DNA of 64,000 bases from Semisulcospira habei (GCA_036245525.1 BTPG01000004.1:20002478-20066477); one strand, 5' to 3'; positions 21,664-32,952 are shown, counted from the first letter of the stretch. The notes: generated from the sequence alone by a model not told the origin. A program made the numbers and translations.

Positions 21664-21726
21664 TAGATTTGCGATAAGCAAGATTTTCATTTTATTACAA
21701 TGAAAATCTCGCTTTTCGCACAACCA
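21664..21726. repeat. PAL-K palindrome
   Basis: GCGATAAGCAAGATTTTCAT and ATGAAAATCTCGCTTTTCGC around TTATTACA. Confidence 0.62.
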
Positions 21727-21813
21727 GACTAACTGTACACATGCCTTTTGAGTGAATCGGGACAGGGTGGTGTCCAAACACAGGTTCTCTAATTGCAAGT
21801 TGCAATACTTTGG

Positions 21814-22096
21814 TTAACCCACTTGATCCAAGGGAAAACGACGAGCTTGTTCCGCTGAAAACCTTGCTAAATCAGAGTGGCACAGTTGGAGTGCGGTTGA
21901 ACTGACCAGTTTTCATGTCGTTATCCATAGGTAGGAGATCCATGAGAATTCAAGGGTGGCGCCAGATGAGCTTGGCGCAATCAGGCGATAAGCTTATCTG
22001 GCACTACCTTTGAATTATATCATAGCCGACCCATCGCCTGCAACTGGTACCCAGTCTTCAAAATGGCGAATTGCAGCCTTGTGGTTAAATGGTTAA
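21814..22096. repeat. PAL-C element, longer and diverged, TTAA both ends
   Basis: TTAACCCACTTGATCC to AAATGGTTAA, 283 bp. The left flank is longer than in other copies. Confidence 0.65.
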
Positions 22097-22099
22097 AGT

Positions 22100-22450
22100 A
22101 AACTCCGGATGTAACAATACCGGAAGAAGGCCCGGTGCCCTGGACTTTCCTCACTCCAGACATTCACTGCATACGATTAAGTCTAAATGTATGTGTTTCA
22201 AAGCGGTCCACTTTATTGGCTGCCTTGTGGTACATAGCAACTACGTGTCGTATTAATCATCATCAGGACACAATGAAGCTTCAGGCGATGACTAATGTCC
22301 GTCCAGTCAGACCCAGCTAGCGTAGTAATGAGTATGTGCAAGAGTGAAAGGTCACGCTTACTGCCGACGGTTATACAATACATGGACTGCCATGGTCAGC
22401 ACAGACTGATCACTTCGAGGAACAGATCAAAACTCATTCCTTTCAACAAT
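22100..22450. other. No gene recognised
   Basis: Unique-looking DNA with no supported feature. Confidence 0.4.
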
Positions 22451-22454
22451 ATCG

Positions 22455-22520
22455 AGGCAACGTTTTTCATAAGCTCCTTCACTTGCAGTGGCGCATGAAA
22501 ATCTATTCCTCTTGCAGACG
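22455..22520. repeat. PAL-A core, degenerate
   Basis: CACTTGCAGTGGCGCATG and GAAAATCTATTCCTCTTGC. Confidence 0.4.
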
Positions 22521-23056
22521 GAAGGCGATGACTGTGATCCATGAGGTCAAGATGGCCTGACCTGCAGCACTGAACCGACTCGGTCCGGCACGTGAAACCG
22601 TCAGTATCGCCACCCATATATCGGTCTACTCCAACCCCTAGCAAGCCACTTCATTTATCTACAAAAGGCACAGATTCTCATGAGCACTTGCGTATCTCTT
22701 GAGATTGAGGCTCAGTCCATTACTTGCACTATAGAAGTTCCATTGTTTGGATGATCTTTGTCGGCATCTCTGAGTTTCAGTCTAATCAGCAGCGGCCACA
22801 AAGATATGCATGGAGTTCAACTTTCTGCGCAGGCCAACTTTCAGTATGGTGCTGACTGGCTGAAGCAGGACATACATCTTCTACTGGCCAGAATGACCGT
22901 GCTAGCTGCTATCTATCTGCCCTATAGCCGTCAGCACGTCGGATGCTTTGCAGAAGATTTCTCTCCGGCGTGATTTTTGCAGGAATTGCTCCGAAATACT
23001 CCGAAAACAGACCGACATAACTTACCCCCCACCCCCACCCCCACCCCCCCACACAC

Positions 23057-23126
23057 ACACTGGTTGTCTCTCTCGATTCGCTGCGCAGCAGCGAATCGAG
23101 GGAGACAAGCAGTGTGAACTTACCCC
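23057..23126. repeat. PAL-D palindrome
   Basis: CACTGGTTGTCTCTCTCGATT and complement around GCTGCGCAGCAGC. Confidence 0.75.
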
Positions 23127-23516
23127 TTGCAGATGCTGACCCAGACCACACCATCATTTGTCTTCCAGTAAGAACACTTACACAGCTTTGATGACCTCCT
23201 CCTCCGCAGTGGAGTAGACGTGTATCAGCAATGGAAAGGGATTCCCAAAGAAACGTCTATTATTTTGGAAGTTACGGCTAATACACTTTTGCGGCGGAGC
23301 TGACCCGGCTTTCTACCGCGTATCGGATTCGGCTTCCGGCAAATGAGTTAAAATTACATAACATCGCACACACATCTTAAAGAGAGCACATGTCTGTCGC
23401 GTTCTTTTTCTCGAAAGATTACAGCAGAACCTGTTTTTTTGGGAACAAGAAACCATAAAACTGTTTTAAAAGACAGGTGCCCTCTCACGAGAAAGAGACC
23501 AACGTTTCACATGTCA

Positions 23517-23732
23517 TTAGCTCATTCTACCCCAGACACACCACAGCAAGATAAGGATCGACCATGATAGTTCAAGGGTGATGACAGAATAACTTGGCGC
23601 CTATGGGCGCCAAGCTATTCTGGCATCACCCTTGAACTATCATGGTCGATCTGTGTCCTGCACTGCAATGATCTGACGAGAACGGCAAAATTTGGGGGAT
23701 TTCGGCCACAGTGTTGGGGTAGAATGAGTTAA
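23517..23732. repeat. PAL-C element, full length
   Basis: TTAGCTCATTCTACCCCAG to GGGGTAGAATGAGTTAA. This subfamily has CTACCCCA ends in place of CAGCCC. Confidence 0.8.
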
Positions 23733-23988
23733 TTAAAGAGGCATCATTTAGCCACCTAAATGACGGTCTTTAATGACAGGTGACCTCTCATAATCAGGAT
23801 GGTCGCTCTAAAACGAAAACAGGTTATGCTGCACATTAAATTACACTAAAACATGCATGTGTACAGCCACTAGTTTCTGTCCCTTCTGCAGGCTCAAATG
23901 ACCTCATTTACTAGCCTTACCCCCACGCCACAGTAACACGCTGCCCCATATTTCTTCGAACAGCATGGCGTTCGTGATACGCACCTAA

Positions 23989-24264
23989 TGGTTAGTTCGG
24001 GGTGATAATGGACGGCCCTGACGGGTGGGTTATGAGGGGCAGGGAAATCTATTGCCTATGGACTACGACCTGAACACTGATCAATTCAGGCGCACTGCAA
24101 CTGTGCCACTTTGATTTACCAGGACCTTTTAACGGACAAGCCCGTCTTTTTTCCCTGGATTGCGAGTCCAGCTACCGGGGTCGGAACGGGGACTCGAACG
24201 CACGACCCGGCGATTCCCTTAGCTCTCTTGCTCCGACGCTTAACCGCCTCAGCTATTTCGGACT
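23989..24264 (-). mobile_element. tRNA-derived SINE, full length
   Basis: Read on the minus strand, the head has an A-box-like TAGCTGAGGCGG (24255-24244) and a B-box GTTCGAGTCC (24199-24190), then a body and the 3' end CCCCGAACTAAC. The spacing between the boxes suits an RNA polymerase III promoter of tRNA type (Leu/Ser-like long variable arm possible). The cloverleaf was not verified, so it is called a SINE head and not a tRNA gene. Confidence 0.72.
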
Positions 24265-24458
24265 CTTTAAATGTCCAGTCACCCAGCTTATATAACCTCC
24301 TCAAGGAGGAAACCATTCCTTAATATTGGAATAACGGAGGAGGGATTACAATATCAATATTGCATCCCTTTAGGGCAGGCCGTTTATACTCACAATCGAA
24401 CACTTCGACAGGCATCATTTCCACAGAACGAGGATACAAACTGGGCTTCGATCTACCA

Positions 24459-24524
24459 GCAAGAGGCACAGATTCTTATGCGTCCCTGAATCCGCAGAGG
24501 CTCACGAGAATCTATGCCTCTTGC
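24459..24524. repeat. PAL-A core
   Basis: CAGCAAGAGGCACAGATTC and GAGAATCTATGCCTCTTGC arms. Confidence 0.65.
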
Positions 24525-24626
24525 AGTCGAGTGAATCACTGTTAAAGTCATACTTGCAAAACGAAGGGCACTTGAGAAGGCACAATCAGACCGCGTGTTA
24601 TCAGGGCCGCTGATTTTGTTTACGTT

Positions 24627-24843
24627 TTAACCCGGTCAGGGCCCAGAAAAAAATGTAACATCACCCAACCGCAAGTGGTATAGATCCTCATGAGCCGCCG
24701 CAACTGCGGCGGCTCATGAGGATCTATGCCTCTTGCTGAAACCATTTTATATCCATGTTTCTTTGACGGCTGGGGGTCTTTGACGTTGAATGGACAATGA
24801 TTTCAAAAACACAATCAGCGTCCACTGGAAGCAAAGAGGTTAC
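24627..24843. repeat. PAL-A element, full length
   Basis: TTAACCCGGTCAGGGCCCAG to AAAGAGGTTAC. The core GATCCTCATGAGCCGCCGC is a perfect hairpin. Confidence 0.72.
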
Positions 24844-25023
24844 CGCGGCGAAGGACTTCTTCTCTATCCTGTATCTATCTGTATAACTCCTATCCTGTAT
24901 CGATCTGCATAAATCACATTACGCAAAAGCCGCAAATGGATTAGGTGCCCTGTCATCACGAGAGACATGAAACGGATCCACGCTGAAATCCAGACGACCT
25001 ACTCAGCTTGAGTAATTAACATG

Positions 25024-25223
25024 TTAACCCATTCAGCCCTGACGCACTACAGCAAGAGATGGGCCGACCATGATAATTCAAGGGTAGTGCCAGATTAGGC
25101 GCCACGCTAATCTGGCACTGCCCTTGAATTATCATGGTCAACCCATCTATTGCAACTGGTGCACAGTCATCAGATGACGCCTCCCAAATCTGGGAAATAC
25201 GGCCTTCGGGCTGAATGAGTTAA
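25024..25223. repeat. PAL-C element, full length, TTAA both ends
   Basis: TTAACCCATTCAGCCCTGAC to GGGCTGAATGAGTTAA; the centre is shortened to AGATTAGGCGCCACGC. Confidence 0.82.
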
Positions 25224-25439
25224 TAGAGCTGGTACTTGAAGCGATCGGCTCCAGTGCGAGCCTTGATTGTTAAATGCTACACTTTACGGATACAGCGGGT
25301 TTTCAATGTTGTCTTGCCTCAAACGTAGGACTGTTTCAACCCTTCCTATCACCCAGCAGATGGTTTCATCTGCCCATTGTTTACGTCGGTGATGTAAAGG
25401 AGAAGAAGAGGAGAGAAGTATTTCATTCTACGACATTCA

Positions 25440-26403
25440 GACATCGTCAATTGAGTCAGCCCTTGTGTGTGTGCACAGGCTATTATTGTAACATTCAGAC
25501 ATCGTCAGTTGAGTCAGCCCTTGTGTGTGTGCACAGGCTATTATTGTAACATTCAGACATCGTCAGTTGAGTCAGCCCTTGTGTGTGTGCACTATTATTG
25601 TAACATTCAGACATCGTCAGTTGAGTCAGCCCTTGTGAGTGTGCACTATTATTGTAACATTCAGACATCGTCAGTTGAGTCAGCCCTTGTGTGTGTGCAC
25701 TATTATTGTAACATTCAGACATCGTCAGTTGAGTCAGCCCTTGTGAGTGTGCACTATTATTGTAACATTCAGACATCGTCAGTTGAGTCAGCCCTTGTGT
25801 GTGTGCACTATTATTGTAACATTCAGACATCGTCAGTTGAGTCAGCCCATGTGTGTGTGCACTATTATTGTAACATTCAGACATCGTCAGTTGAGTCAGC
25901 CCTTGTGAGTGTGCACTATTATTGTAACATTCAGACATCGTCAGTTGAGTCAGCCCTTGTGTGTGTGCACTATTATTGTAACATTCAGACATCGTCAGTT
26001 GAGTCAGCCCTTGTGTGTGTGCACTATTATTGTAACATTCAGACATCGTCAGTTGAGTCAGCCCTTGTGAGTGTGCACTATTATTGTAACATTCAGACAT
26101 CGTCAGTTGAGTCAGCCCTTGTGTGTGTGCACTATTATTGTAACATTCAGACATCGTCAGTTGAGTCAGCCCTTGTGTGTGCACTATTATTGTAACATTC
26201 AGACATCGTCAGTTGAGTCAGCCCTTGTGTGTGTGCACTATTATTGTAACATTCAGACATCGTCAGTTGAGTCAGCCCTTGTGTGTGTGCACTATTATTG
26301 TAACATTCAGACATCGTCAGTTGAGTCAGCCCTTGTGTGCACTATTATTGTAACATTCAGACATCGTCAGTTGAGTCAGCCCTTGTGTGCACTATTATTG
26401 TAA
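25440..26403. repeat. 54-bp tandem array, about 18 copies
   Basis: Unit ACATTCAGACATCGTCAGTT, GAGTCAGCCCTTGTGTGTGT, GCACTATTATTGTA. The first two units carry an extra AGGC; the last ones lose 2-4 bases of the GT run. Units vary at one site (GTGTGT or GTGAGT), giving a partial three-unit rhythm. Because 54 is a multiple of three, long frames stay open on both strands (242 codons plus, 229 codons minus). I read them as repeat artefacts, not a gene. Confidence 0.95.
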
Positions 26404-26580
26404 AGACCTACCAAGAACATTATTAAAAAGGAGACATTGCGAACTATTCACTTTTTTTGGTTGTTGTTGCGTGGAGTAGGTCTTTCTTACCCACCGATCC
26501 TCTCAATAATACCGGTGACTGCCTGCGTAAAGGGTTAAAAAAAATATTTCCCGGTATGAGTCACGACTGACTAATGGCAT

Positions 26581-26757
26581 AGGTCAGTTGCTCGAGTGAG
26601 CTTAGTTCTACGCCAGTCACGAAGCAAGGTGCTCCGCTACAGCGGAGCACCTTGCTTCGTGGATGGCGCAGGACTAAGCTCACTCACGCAGCTGCGTATA
26701 GCGGAGCCCATTGCTTAGTGGCTGACACAGGACTAAGCTAACTCATGCAACCGGCCC
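26581..26757. repeat. PAL-E palindrome plus partial duplicate
   Basis: A near-perfect fold (GAGTGAGCTTAG, AAGCAAGGTGCTCC, GCTACAGC) to 26697, followed by a second copy of its right arm (GCCCATTGCTTAGTGGCTGA to CATGCAACCGGCCC). Confidence 0.7.
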
Positions 26758-27226
26758 ATGCGTCCGAGTCCTCACTGCTCTCTGGAGCCTGTGGCGGATC
26801 GTAAGGATCTGTGCCTCTTGCAGCTCCGGATGGAGTCATTCGTTTTCGTATCGGAAGACATGCCTGCGTCGCAAATTACAATTGCTGCAAATGAAGTCAG
26901 TTCGGCTTCCTACCCGGCTGTTACGACAAATAGCATCCACATAAACCCATTTTCTGGACACTATGCTTGCCCATATGTGGGAAATTGGGTTGGCTAAGGA
27001 TGCACAGTTCTAACCGTATTGCGACTGAATAATGTAACTTTATCACCGAAAATCGACATGATGAGAAAACGACGGTGGGACAAACGCTAAATAGAAGGCT
27101 GCGTGTTTCCGGCAGTTAAGAGGTTAAAAATCCAGACCAGGAGATCCTGATTATGTCCCTTGCCTTCTTGAATAGTATGACCATGCAGAAAAAAAGAGAA
27201 CGTATGACAAGCCATAGTTTCAGTCG

Positions 27227-27427
27227 CTAGCTTTGTTCTACATCAATAACATATTCGATTCCGGTCAGTCCAACACACTCTTCGATTCCAATCTGTTTGC
27301 CAGTGTCTGTGAAATCAACGTCTAGGAAAGTGTCAGATTTATATCTGTGACAAAGAAAAGCCCAACTCGACTCGATGCAGTCCGGCCTATCTGTGACCAA
27401 GTTGTGGTCTTTTGACAAAATGACCAT
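27227..27427 (-). other. Short unassigned frame, 66 codons
   Basis: ATG at 27427 to a stop at 27227, with a protein-like composition (DRPDCIESSWAFLCHRY, IGIEECVGLTGIEYVIDVEQS). A TAA lies two codons upstream of that ATG and no splice acceptor in phase is obvious. I do not recognise it; it may be an exon, a decayed element or chance. Confidence 0.2.
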
Positions 27428-27476
27428 GGGCAATTAACTCGTGTAATTGTGCAATCTAGCATCTTAGTTCACGTGT

Positions 27477-27596
27477 TGGACTCATTCAAGGAGCCCCGCA
27501 TCAATAGCTGCGAAAGTGTCGAATAGCGTTGCCGCCGGGGGGCAACGCTATACGACACTTTCGCAGCTATTGATGCGGGGAGCCTTGAATGAGTTC
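27477..27596. repeat. PAL-F palindrome
   Basis: GACTCATTCAAGGAGCCCC to CCTTGAATGAGTTC; pairs over about 50 bp per arm with a GCCGCCGGGGGGCAAC centre. Confidence 0.75.
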
Positions 27597-27599
27597 GAC

Positions 27600-27990
27600 A
27601 ATTTCTGACCTCACTTTCAAAGCGCTGCAAGTACACCGGCGAAAATAAACCACGTCACTACACGATCTATATTTACCATTTGCCTATAATAACGTTACGA
27701 GCAAAGGTCAGTAACTGATAACATAATCTCAGTCATTATGTGCGCGGCCGTTATCACTAGATCTAAAACTGTACTTTAGCTCACCGCTACAGTTCATTCA
27801 TAAAATCGAAGAAACCTCTTAACGCAACACGAACTGGATAACTAACCGGTCCATAAAAAGGCGAACTTACTATCGAAAGCAACCCAGATCCCTCCTCACA
27901 TCTTTGACGTAAACTGCTAGACACTAGATTACATTCATCCACCTCATGAACCCGTATAGATTTTCATTTAGTGGGTACTAGATTTAGACG
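27600..27990. other. No feature recognised
   Basis: Unique-looking AT-rich DNA. Confidence 0.4.
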
Positions 27991-27994
27991 TCCC

Positions 27995-28064
27995 TCTGCA
28001 AGAGGCACATATTCTCATGAGCTCCTGCGAACGCAGTAGCTATTGAGAATCTGTGCCTCTTGCT
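27995..28064. repeat. PAL-A core
   Basis: CTGCAAGAGGCACATATTCTC and GAGAATCTGTGCCTCTTGC. Confidence 0.65.
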
Positions 28065-28196
28065 GGTTGCCAGCTAATCCATGGGAATCATCGCTCTGCG
28101 AGGATTTACTCTGGGTTCTATTTACTACACATACTGCTGTGCGGCCTGGCACTCACATCAACAACACCACCCCCTGAAACTAAGCGACTAAACAAC

Positions 28197-28280
28197 AGGA
28201 CCTTGGGCCGATGTCAGACGCAGGTTGTGCGCGGGCCAACTACGTCCGACATCGGCCCGAGGAGGGCTTGCGCAATTGGA
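28197..28280. repeat. PAL-G palindrome
   Basis: CTTGGGCCGATGTCAGACGC and GTCCGACATCGGCCCGAGG. Confidence 0.65.
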
Positions 28281-28439
28281 AACACACCTGCATGTTTAGT
28301 CGGTCCTCGTTTGTGCACTCTCACGGCTGGAGATCGAGGGTCTGTGAGTGCAAGGTTTGCCCACGGCAACACTACAAATTTGCTGACTGATCCGACGGGT
28401 TACATTTGTACCGGCCTTCTGAGGCTGTTTTCCTAAACC

Positions 28440-28850
28440 AAGTACATAAGTAGGACCATTCACTGCTCTAGATGATATTGTCACGTGCGGCCGGCCAGTG
28501 TCAGGGCTAGATGTAAGTCTAATGTGTAATCAGGTTTTCACCACTAAGGTGTCTGAATGAAAATAGATCAGATACAACCAACTCTTCATCGCGAAAGCCA
28601 GTAGGTCTATGACGCCCTGGATATAGTATATGGATATATAGTACCCGGCACGATAAATCAAATGATTATAGACGTGAATGAACGGGAAGAAGCGATGCCT
28701 AGCCCGATGATAATTGACTGAATTAACTACTTCATTTAAGAAGCCTAGGGGAAGAATCGATTGTCTTGACCCATCATGTCATGCCATCGGGATCGCCGCC
28801 GTGCAGAGTCGGCCGCTGCTCAAATTGACGCCGCCGTTTCGGAAATAGGA
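28440..28850. other. No feature recognised
   Basis: No coding or repeat signal apart from short ATATAT runs near 28622-28640. Confidence 0.4.
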
Positions 28851-28857
28851 TTAACGA

Positions 28858-28948
28858 CCCAACTGATGCGCAAAAGACCTTAGGGCCGACGTCGGACGCC
28901 GGGCCAACGGTGGCCTACGTCGGCCCGATGGCCTTTTGTGAATTGGGG
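28858..28948. repeat. PAL-G palindrome
   Basis: CCCAACTGATGCGCAAAAGA and GATGGCCTTTTGTGAATTGG arms. Confidence 0.72.
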
Positions 28949-29134
28949 ACGGGGTCTGCCGCTTCATCACAGACAGTGAATTTTCCTGCGGAATGGGTCA
29001 CATGAGTTTCGACCCAATAGTACGTTCAAACAAAAGACCATCTCCAGCTAAGGAACAACAAATACTTGTCTTCAATGCTACTCAGGAGAAATGCAGTTAG
29101 ATCATACTGTACCTCAGCAGCCTGCTCGAGATGG

Positions 29135-29255
29135 GTCAGCTGCTCGAGCAAGCTAGAATCCTACTCAACGCCACTGCGCAACGTGCTCCCGCGCTGACAG
29201 CGGAGCACCTTGCGTAGTGGCGTTGAGTAGGATTTACCCTGAATGATGCAACTCA
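29135..29255. repeat. PAL-E palindrome
   Basis: GTCAGCTGCTCGAGCAAGCT, ATCCTACTCAACGCCACTGC and the complement; CTCGAG appears twice at the left end. Confidence 0.65.
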
Positions 29256-29504
29256 TTCGTGGCTGTAAGTATTTCAAGCACGTGATCAGACGAACCTTTC
29301 CGTCTGTGAAAGACAGACTACCAACAATCGGGGCTCATGAAAATGTGTTGGTGATGTAGTTGTTGTGGCGAAAATTGTTGGCCACTTTTTCGTTAAACAA
29401 GGTCATCGGGCTGTAAGACTACGAGCGGAGAAAAGGTTCAGATTTAGAATGCGGAGAAAAGGAAGAGTAATGGCGGACGCGGCGCTGTGAGAAGCTCAAA
29501 GCAG

Positions 29505-29855
29505 AGAGTAGTGAGGTTTCGTTTGCGACGAAGGACTCCCGACAGCGAACGAGAACGGCCTGACAAGCTACTTTGTGCCATAAGCATAGACGACACTCCC
29601 AACATCTCCGAGAGGCATATATGTCCTCATCCAAGAGGCATAGATCCTCATGAGCCCTCCGGGCTCATGAGGATCTGTGCCTCTTGGAGATGTTTGGAGT
29701 GTTGTCTATGCTTATAGTCTCCGGGCTCATGAGGATCTATGCCTCTTGGAGATGTTTGTCTATGCTTATGGTAGAAGCTGGTTGTCCGCAATGACTTCGC
29801 TCTCGTTCGTTGTTGGGAGTCGTTCGGTCACAAACGAAACCTCACTAATGGCTCT
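29505..29855. repeat. Large inverted repeat with PAL-A centre
   Basis: Arms of about 150 bp: AGTGAGGTTTCGTTTG, GAACGAGA, CATAAGCATAGACGACACTC, CAACATCTCC and complements. The centre is PAL-A (AAGAGGCATAGATCC, CATGAGCCCTCCGGGCTCAT). The right arm has a partial tandem duplication (29680-29720 against 29727-29772). Confidence 0.72.
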
Positions 29856-29940
29856 GAGTACGGGTGTTCATATCTCTCGCCTGCCAGCTATTGATTGATC
29901 TATGGCAGTACATGCAGTACTCGGGCAGTACCAGTACATC

Positions 29941-30050
29941 CCCTGATGCGTGAGAGGTCATAGGGCCAGGTCAGCCGCTGTTGGCCCGCGCACGTCCGTA
30001 CGCGGGCCAACAGCGGCCGAGATCGGCCCGATGGCCTGTCGCTTTCTGGG
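29941..30050. repeat. PAL-G palindrome, long arm
   Basis: GGCCAGGTCAGCCGCTGTTGG, CCCGCGCACGTCCGTACGCGG and complement. Confidence 0.7.
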
Positions 30051-30554
30051 TTAGTCGTGGCTAACAGAGGAGAGCATCGACTTCTGACGCGCACGTGGGT
30101 GACGATTACTTGGTACTGTTGCGGTTTTTTGTGGACTTTTCCGGGTCGTGGACTTTAATATGCAAGTGATGACTAATTTGCTCTGTTGTTAGAATTTCTA
30201 TTTTGGGATGTCACGTTCTCTTGTCTCTTATCTGCAGACTCCGAACAGGCCAGCGGGTGCCGGCACAGTATTAGATGCTGTTCGAATCCCGGCTAGGCGA
30301 TTCCGACAGGGCGCTCCAAACCTCTTTCAAACCACAAAGGTGGCTTCCAAACGCGGAAAATACAAGCAAATAATCAACAAAGACAGAAAAAAACAGCTTC
30401 AAGGAAGACAAAACATAGCCAAACTTCGTTCCTCGAGATTGCACCATGCCAAGTTAAACGCCTGTTATATTGCCCATGATCGTGACACTCTTGTCTAGAC
30501 AGGAAGGCCATGAGAGAGCCAGAGACGGGTAAGCCAGACCAATAATTATTGCCA

Positions 30555-30685
30555 CGATATGGAAAGCAACTCAGGGGAGACGTATGAGGGTTTGGGGGGG
30601 GGGGGGGTAGGGTGCAGCGCGTATGGACCTTTCCGAGCGCAGAAATGAATCCCATCTTGACAGACCTGAACTGAACTCATGAATC
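30555..30685 (-). repeat. Degenerate SINE-like body with poly-G insert
   Basis: Matches the 2265-2375 block (TATGGACCTTTCCGAGCGCA, CCCATCTTGACAGACCTGAA). A G tract of about 14 bases interrupts it at 30595-30607. Confidence 0.45.
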
Positions 30686-30746
30686 TGGCCAAACGCCGTA
30701 TACATAAATGTCTGATCTGGCCCAGTGAGGACTGTCTGCCACCCCC

Positions 30747-30969
30747 ATAACCCCTTCACTGCCAGTGATCGCCGATTTCGCGTCTGAAACCGCTGCACAC
30801 TGGCCGACATTCGCGCGAAGAAGACACGGCAAATAAAATGGGACCCAAAACAGGCGCAAAGAACATAGGCCTAACAAGAGACATAAATCCTCATGAGCCC
30901 CAGCAAATGAGGGTTTATGGCTCTTGCAGTTGGATTGCGTTCATTTTTCCTCGGCAGCGATGGGGTTAA
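30747..30969. repeat. PAL-A element, full length
   Basis: ATAACCCCTTCACTGCCAGTG to CTCGGCAGCGATGGGGTTAA. Shares its right TTAA (30966-30969) with the next PAL-A. Confidence 0.75.
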
Positions 30970-31173
30970 CCTCCACACTGCCAGCCCCCGGGGCAGAAAT
31001 AATGTCTCCGAAACAATCGCAGATCGCGGCCAGATACCCTCACTCAGGCAACGAGGATTTGAATGAGGGCTAGCAAGAGGTATAGATCCTCAAGAGCCCC
31101 CGCATCTGCGGGGGCTCATGAGGATCTATGCCTCTTGCACTCAGGTGTTGCTCAAGCCGGAGTCAAGGATTAA
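30966..31173. repeat. PAL-A element, full length, shared TTAA
   Basis: TTAACCTCCACACTGCCAGC to GTCAAGGATTAA. The core GATCCTCAAGAGCCCCCGC folds almost perfectly. Confidence 0.72.
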
Positions 31174-31399
31174 TCTGCCAGAGGATGGCATCAGCAGTCT
31201 GCCAGATATCTGTGTCTAATGGACGTAGACGTTGTTTTGCCAATCAGTAACGCTAAATAACGTCGCAGAGGGCAATGTGCAAATAGTTCGGACAAATCAG
31301 TATGGCTAACATGGCCTTGTTATTCTTATTATATTATTTTAATTAAACCTCACAACATGTCATTATGCCCGACCAGTAAAGTTGGTAATTCCTATGTCA

Positions 31400-31612
31400 C
31401 TTCCCCCCAACATTATTTTTTTTTTTTTTTTTCATTCTTGGCTTGTGCTGTGTCATGTAATTTTTTTTCCTTCTTAGTAGTAGAAAACAATTAGTACGAT
31501 AGTAACTCTGTAATCAGTAGATTAGCAACGGCAAGTTCGAAAAATGGTTGTTACTACCAAAACTTTTACCGTTGTCAAATAAAGGATCATTGTCATTGTC
31601 ATTGTCATTGAC
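31400..31612 (+). repeat. Probable retroelement 3' end with hexamer tail
   Basis: Ends TCAAATAAAGGATCATTGTC with ATTGTC repeated about four times (31590-31612), preceded by T-rich, low-complexity DNA. The AATAAA signal followed by a simple-repeat tail suggests a LINE 3' UTR, but no coding sequence remains. Confidence 0.4.
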
Positions 31613-32457
31613 CTTAAAGGTAGCGAAGCTTGATTACGATGCCCGACAAGGCTGTACGTTGTGACTACTCAAAATTAATTAGGACTAAATTGGTCCAGTA
31701 CTTCGAATGATGGAAAAGGGGATTCAATTTTACCTCTCTCCCCCCCCCCCCCCTGCCCCCACCATCCCCCTTCCCCCCCCCCCCCCCCCCACACACACAC
31801 ACTCACGCACACATACATACATAGCGTTGGGGAGGCGGTAAGGTTTATAATGACTGTTAATACACCGGCCATGCAGAGACCACCTAAACTCAAGTTCAGG
31901 CCGTGCCGTGTTGCCTGCTGCCTGCCGCTTGCTAAGGACTAAATGCCTTTCAGCATCCACAACACATGGCCATGTATCTTCACCTGCCACTCCAGCTCGC
32001 ACCACAAACAACCTGCCCGGCCAGCAGCTGTATGTATGCTGAATCTACTCTCTGTGTATTTTTCCATTCTAGTCTAGCTCTTTGTAAATGCAGTCTCACT
32101 ACACCATTGGCAGGGGCTCGTGAGAATCTATACCTGTTGTTGACAGAGATCACATCAATTTCATCGGCAGAATCCTTTTAGGAGTCTGTTCACGACTGAA
32201 ATCAATCTTTGTACTCAATGTAGTCTGAGGAAGAAGAACACGAAGTTGTTTTGAGGGTTCTTTGTATGCAAAAGCCACGAGATCAACCGCCAAAATTAAT
32301 TAATATGTAAGTCATTTGTTTAGGATTAGATGCATACGCCACAAAATCAACAATTCATGAATATCTCTCTCTTTACTTTCGGTCATTTGCTTGAAAAACA
32401 ATAGACAAAGGCAACATTAAAATCACCCCTGTCCCTGATGTTGTCCGCTGACTAGGG

Positions 32458-32571
32458 GCCAGTTACAGGAGTGATCTTAGTCCTGCGCCAGCCACTAAGG
32501 AAGGCGCTCCGCTATAGCGGAGCGCCTTGCTTAATGGCTGCCGCAGGATTAAGCTCACTCATGCAAATGAT
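32458..32571. repeat. PAL-E palindrome
   Basis: CCAGTTACAGGAGTGATCTTA, GAAGGCGCTCCGCTATAGCGG and complement. Confidence 0.72.
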
Positions 32572-32785
32572 CCCAAGTCCTTTCAAGTCCGTCTGCACAA
32601 ATGCATAATAGATTCCAGTTACAACATAATAGATTCAAGTTACAACAAGAGATCATGATAATCTATGCCTCCTGCTTGGCATAAATCGGCTCCATTTGCA
32701 TCCTCAGGCCGAGAGACGTGTTCGGGTGGAAACTACGGCAGGGAGACCATTGGCCCTCTGATACACTATTGCATAAAATACATTT

Positions 32786-32952
32786 GATGATGACAGTTCA
32801 AGGGTAGTGCCAGAATAGCTTGGCGCCCAGAGGCCCCAAGCTATCCTGGCACCACCCTTTAACTAAAATGGTTTAATTTATCTTCTAATCTGTAATGTAA
32901 CCTTCACAGGACAATGCACACATTCGAAAAATGTCGGCCTCAGGATGTAATA
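32786..32952. repeat. PAL-C, ggtgg subfamily, right part
   Basis: Hairpin AGTTCAAGGGTAGTGCCAG, AGCTTGGCGCC and a right flank CTAATCTGTAATGTAACCTT that is the inverse of the left flank at 4.9 and 39.1 kb. Confidence 0.65.

Noticed and set aside
24172..24262. Functional tRNA gene
   Set aside because: The box motifs are imperfect and continue into a repeated SINE body, so it is a SINE head.
25467..26195. 242-codon and opposite 229-codon frames
   Set aside because: Produced by the 54-bp tandem repeat being divisible by three; no start context, domain or splice structure.
28053..28436. 127-codon frame with a hydrophobic start
   Set aside because: Overlaps PAL-A and PAL-G; the apparent signal peptide is not enough to call a gene.
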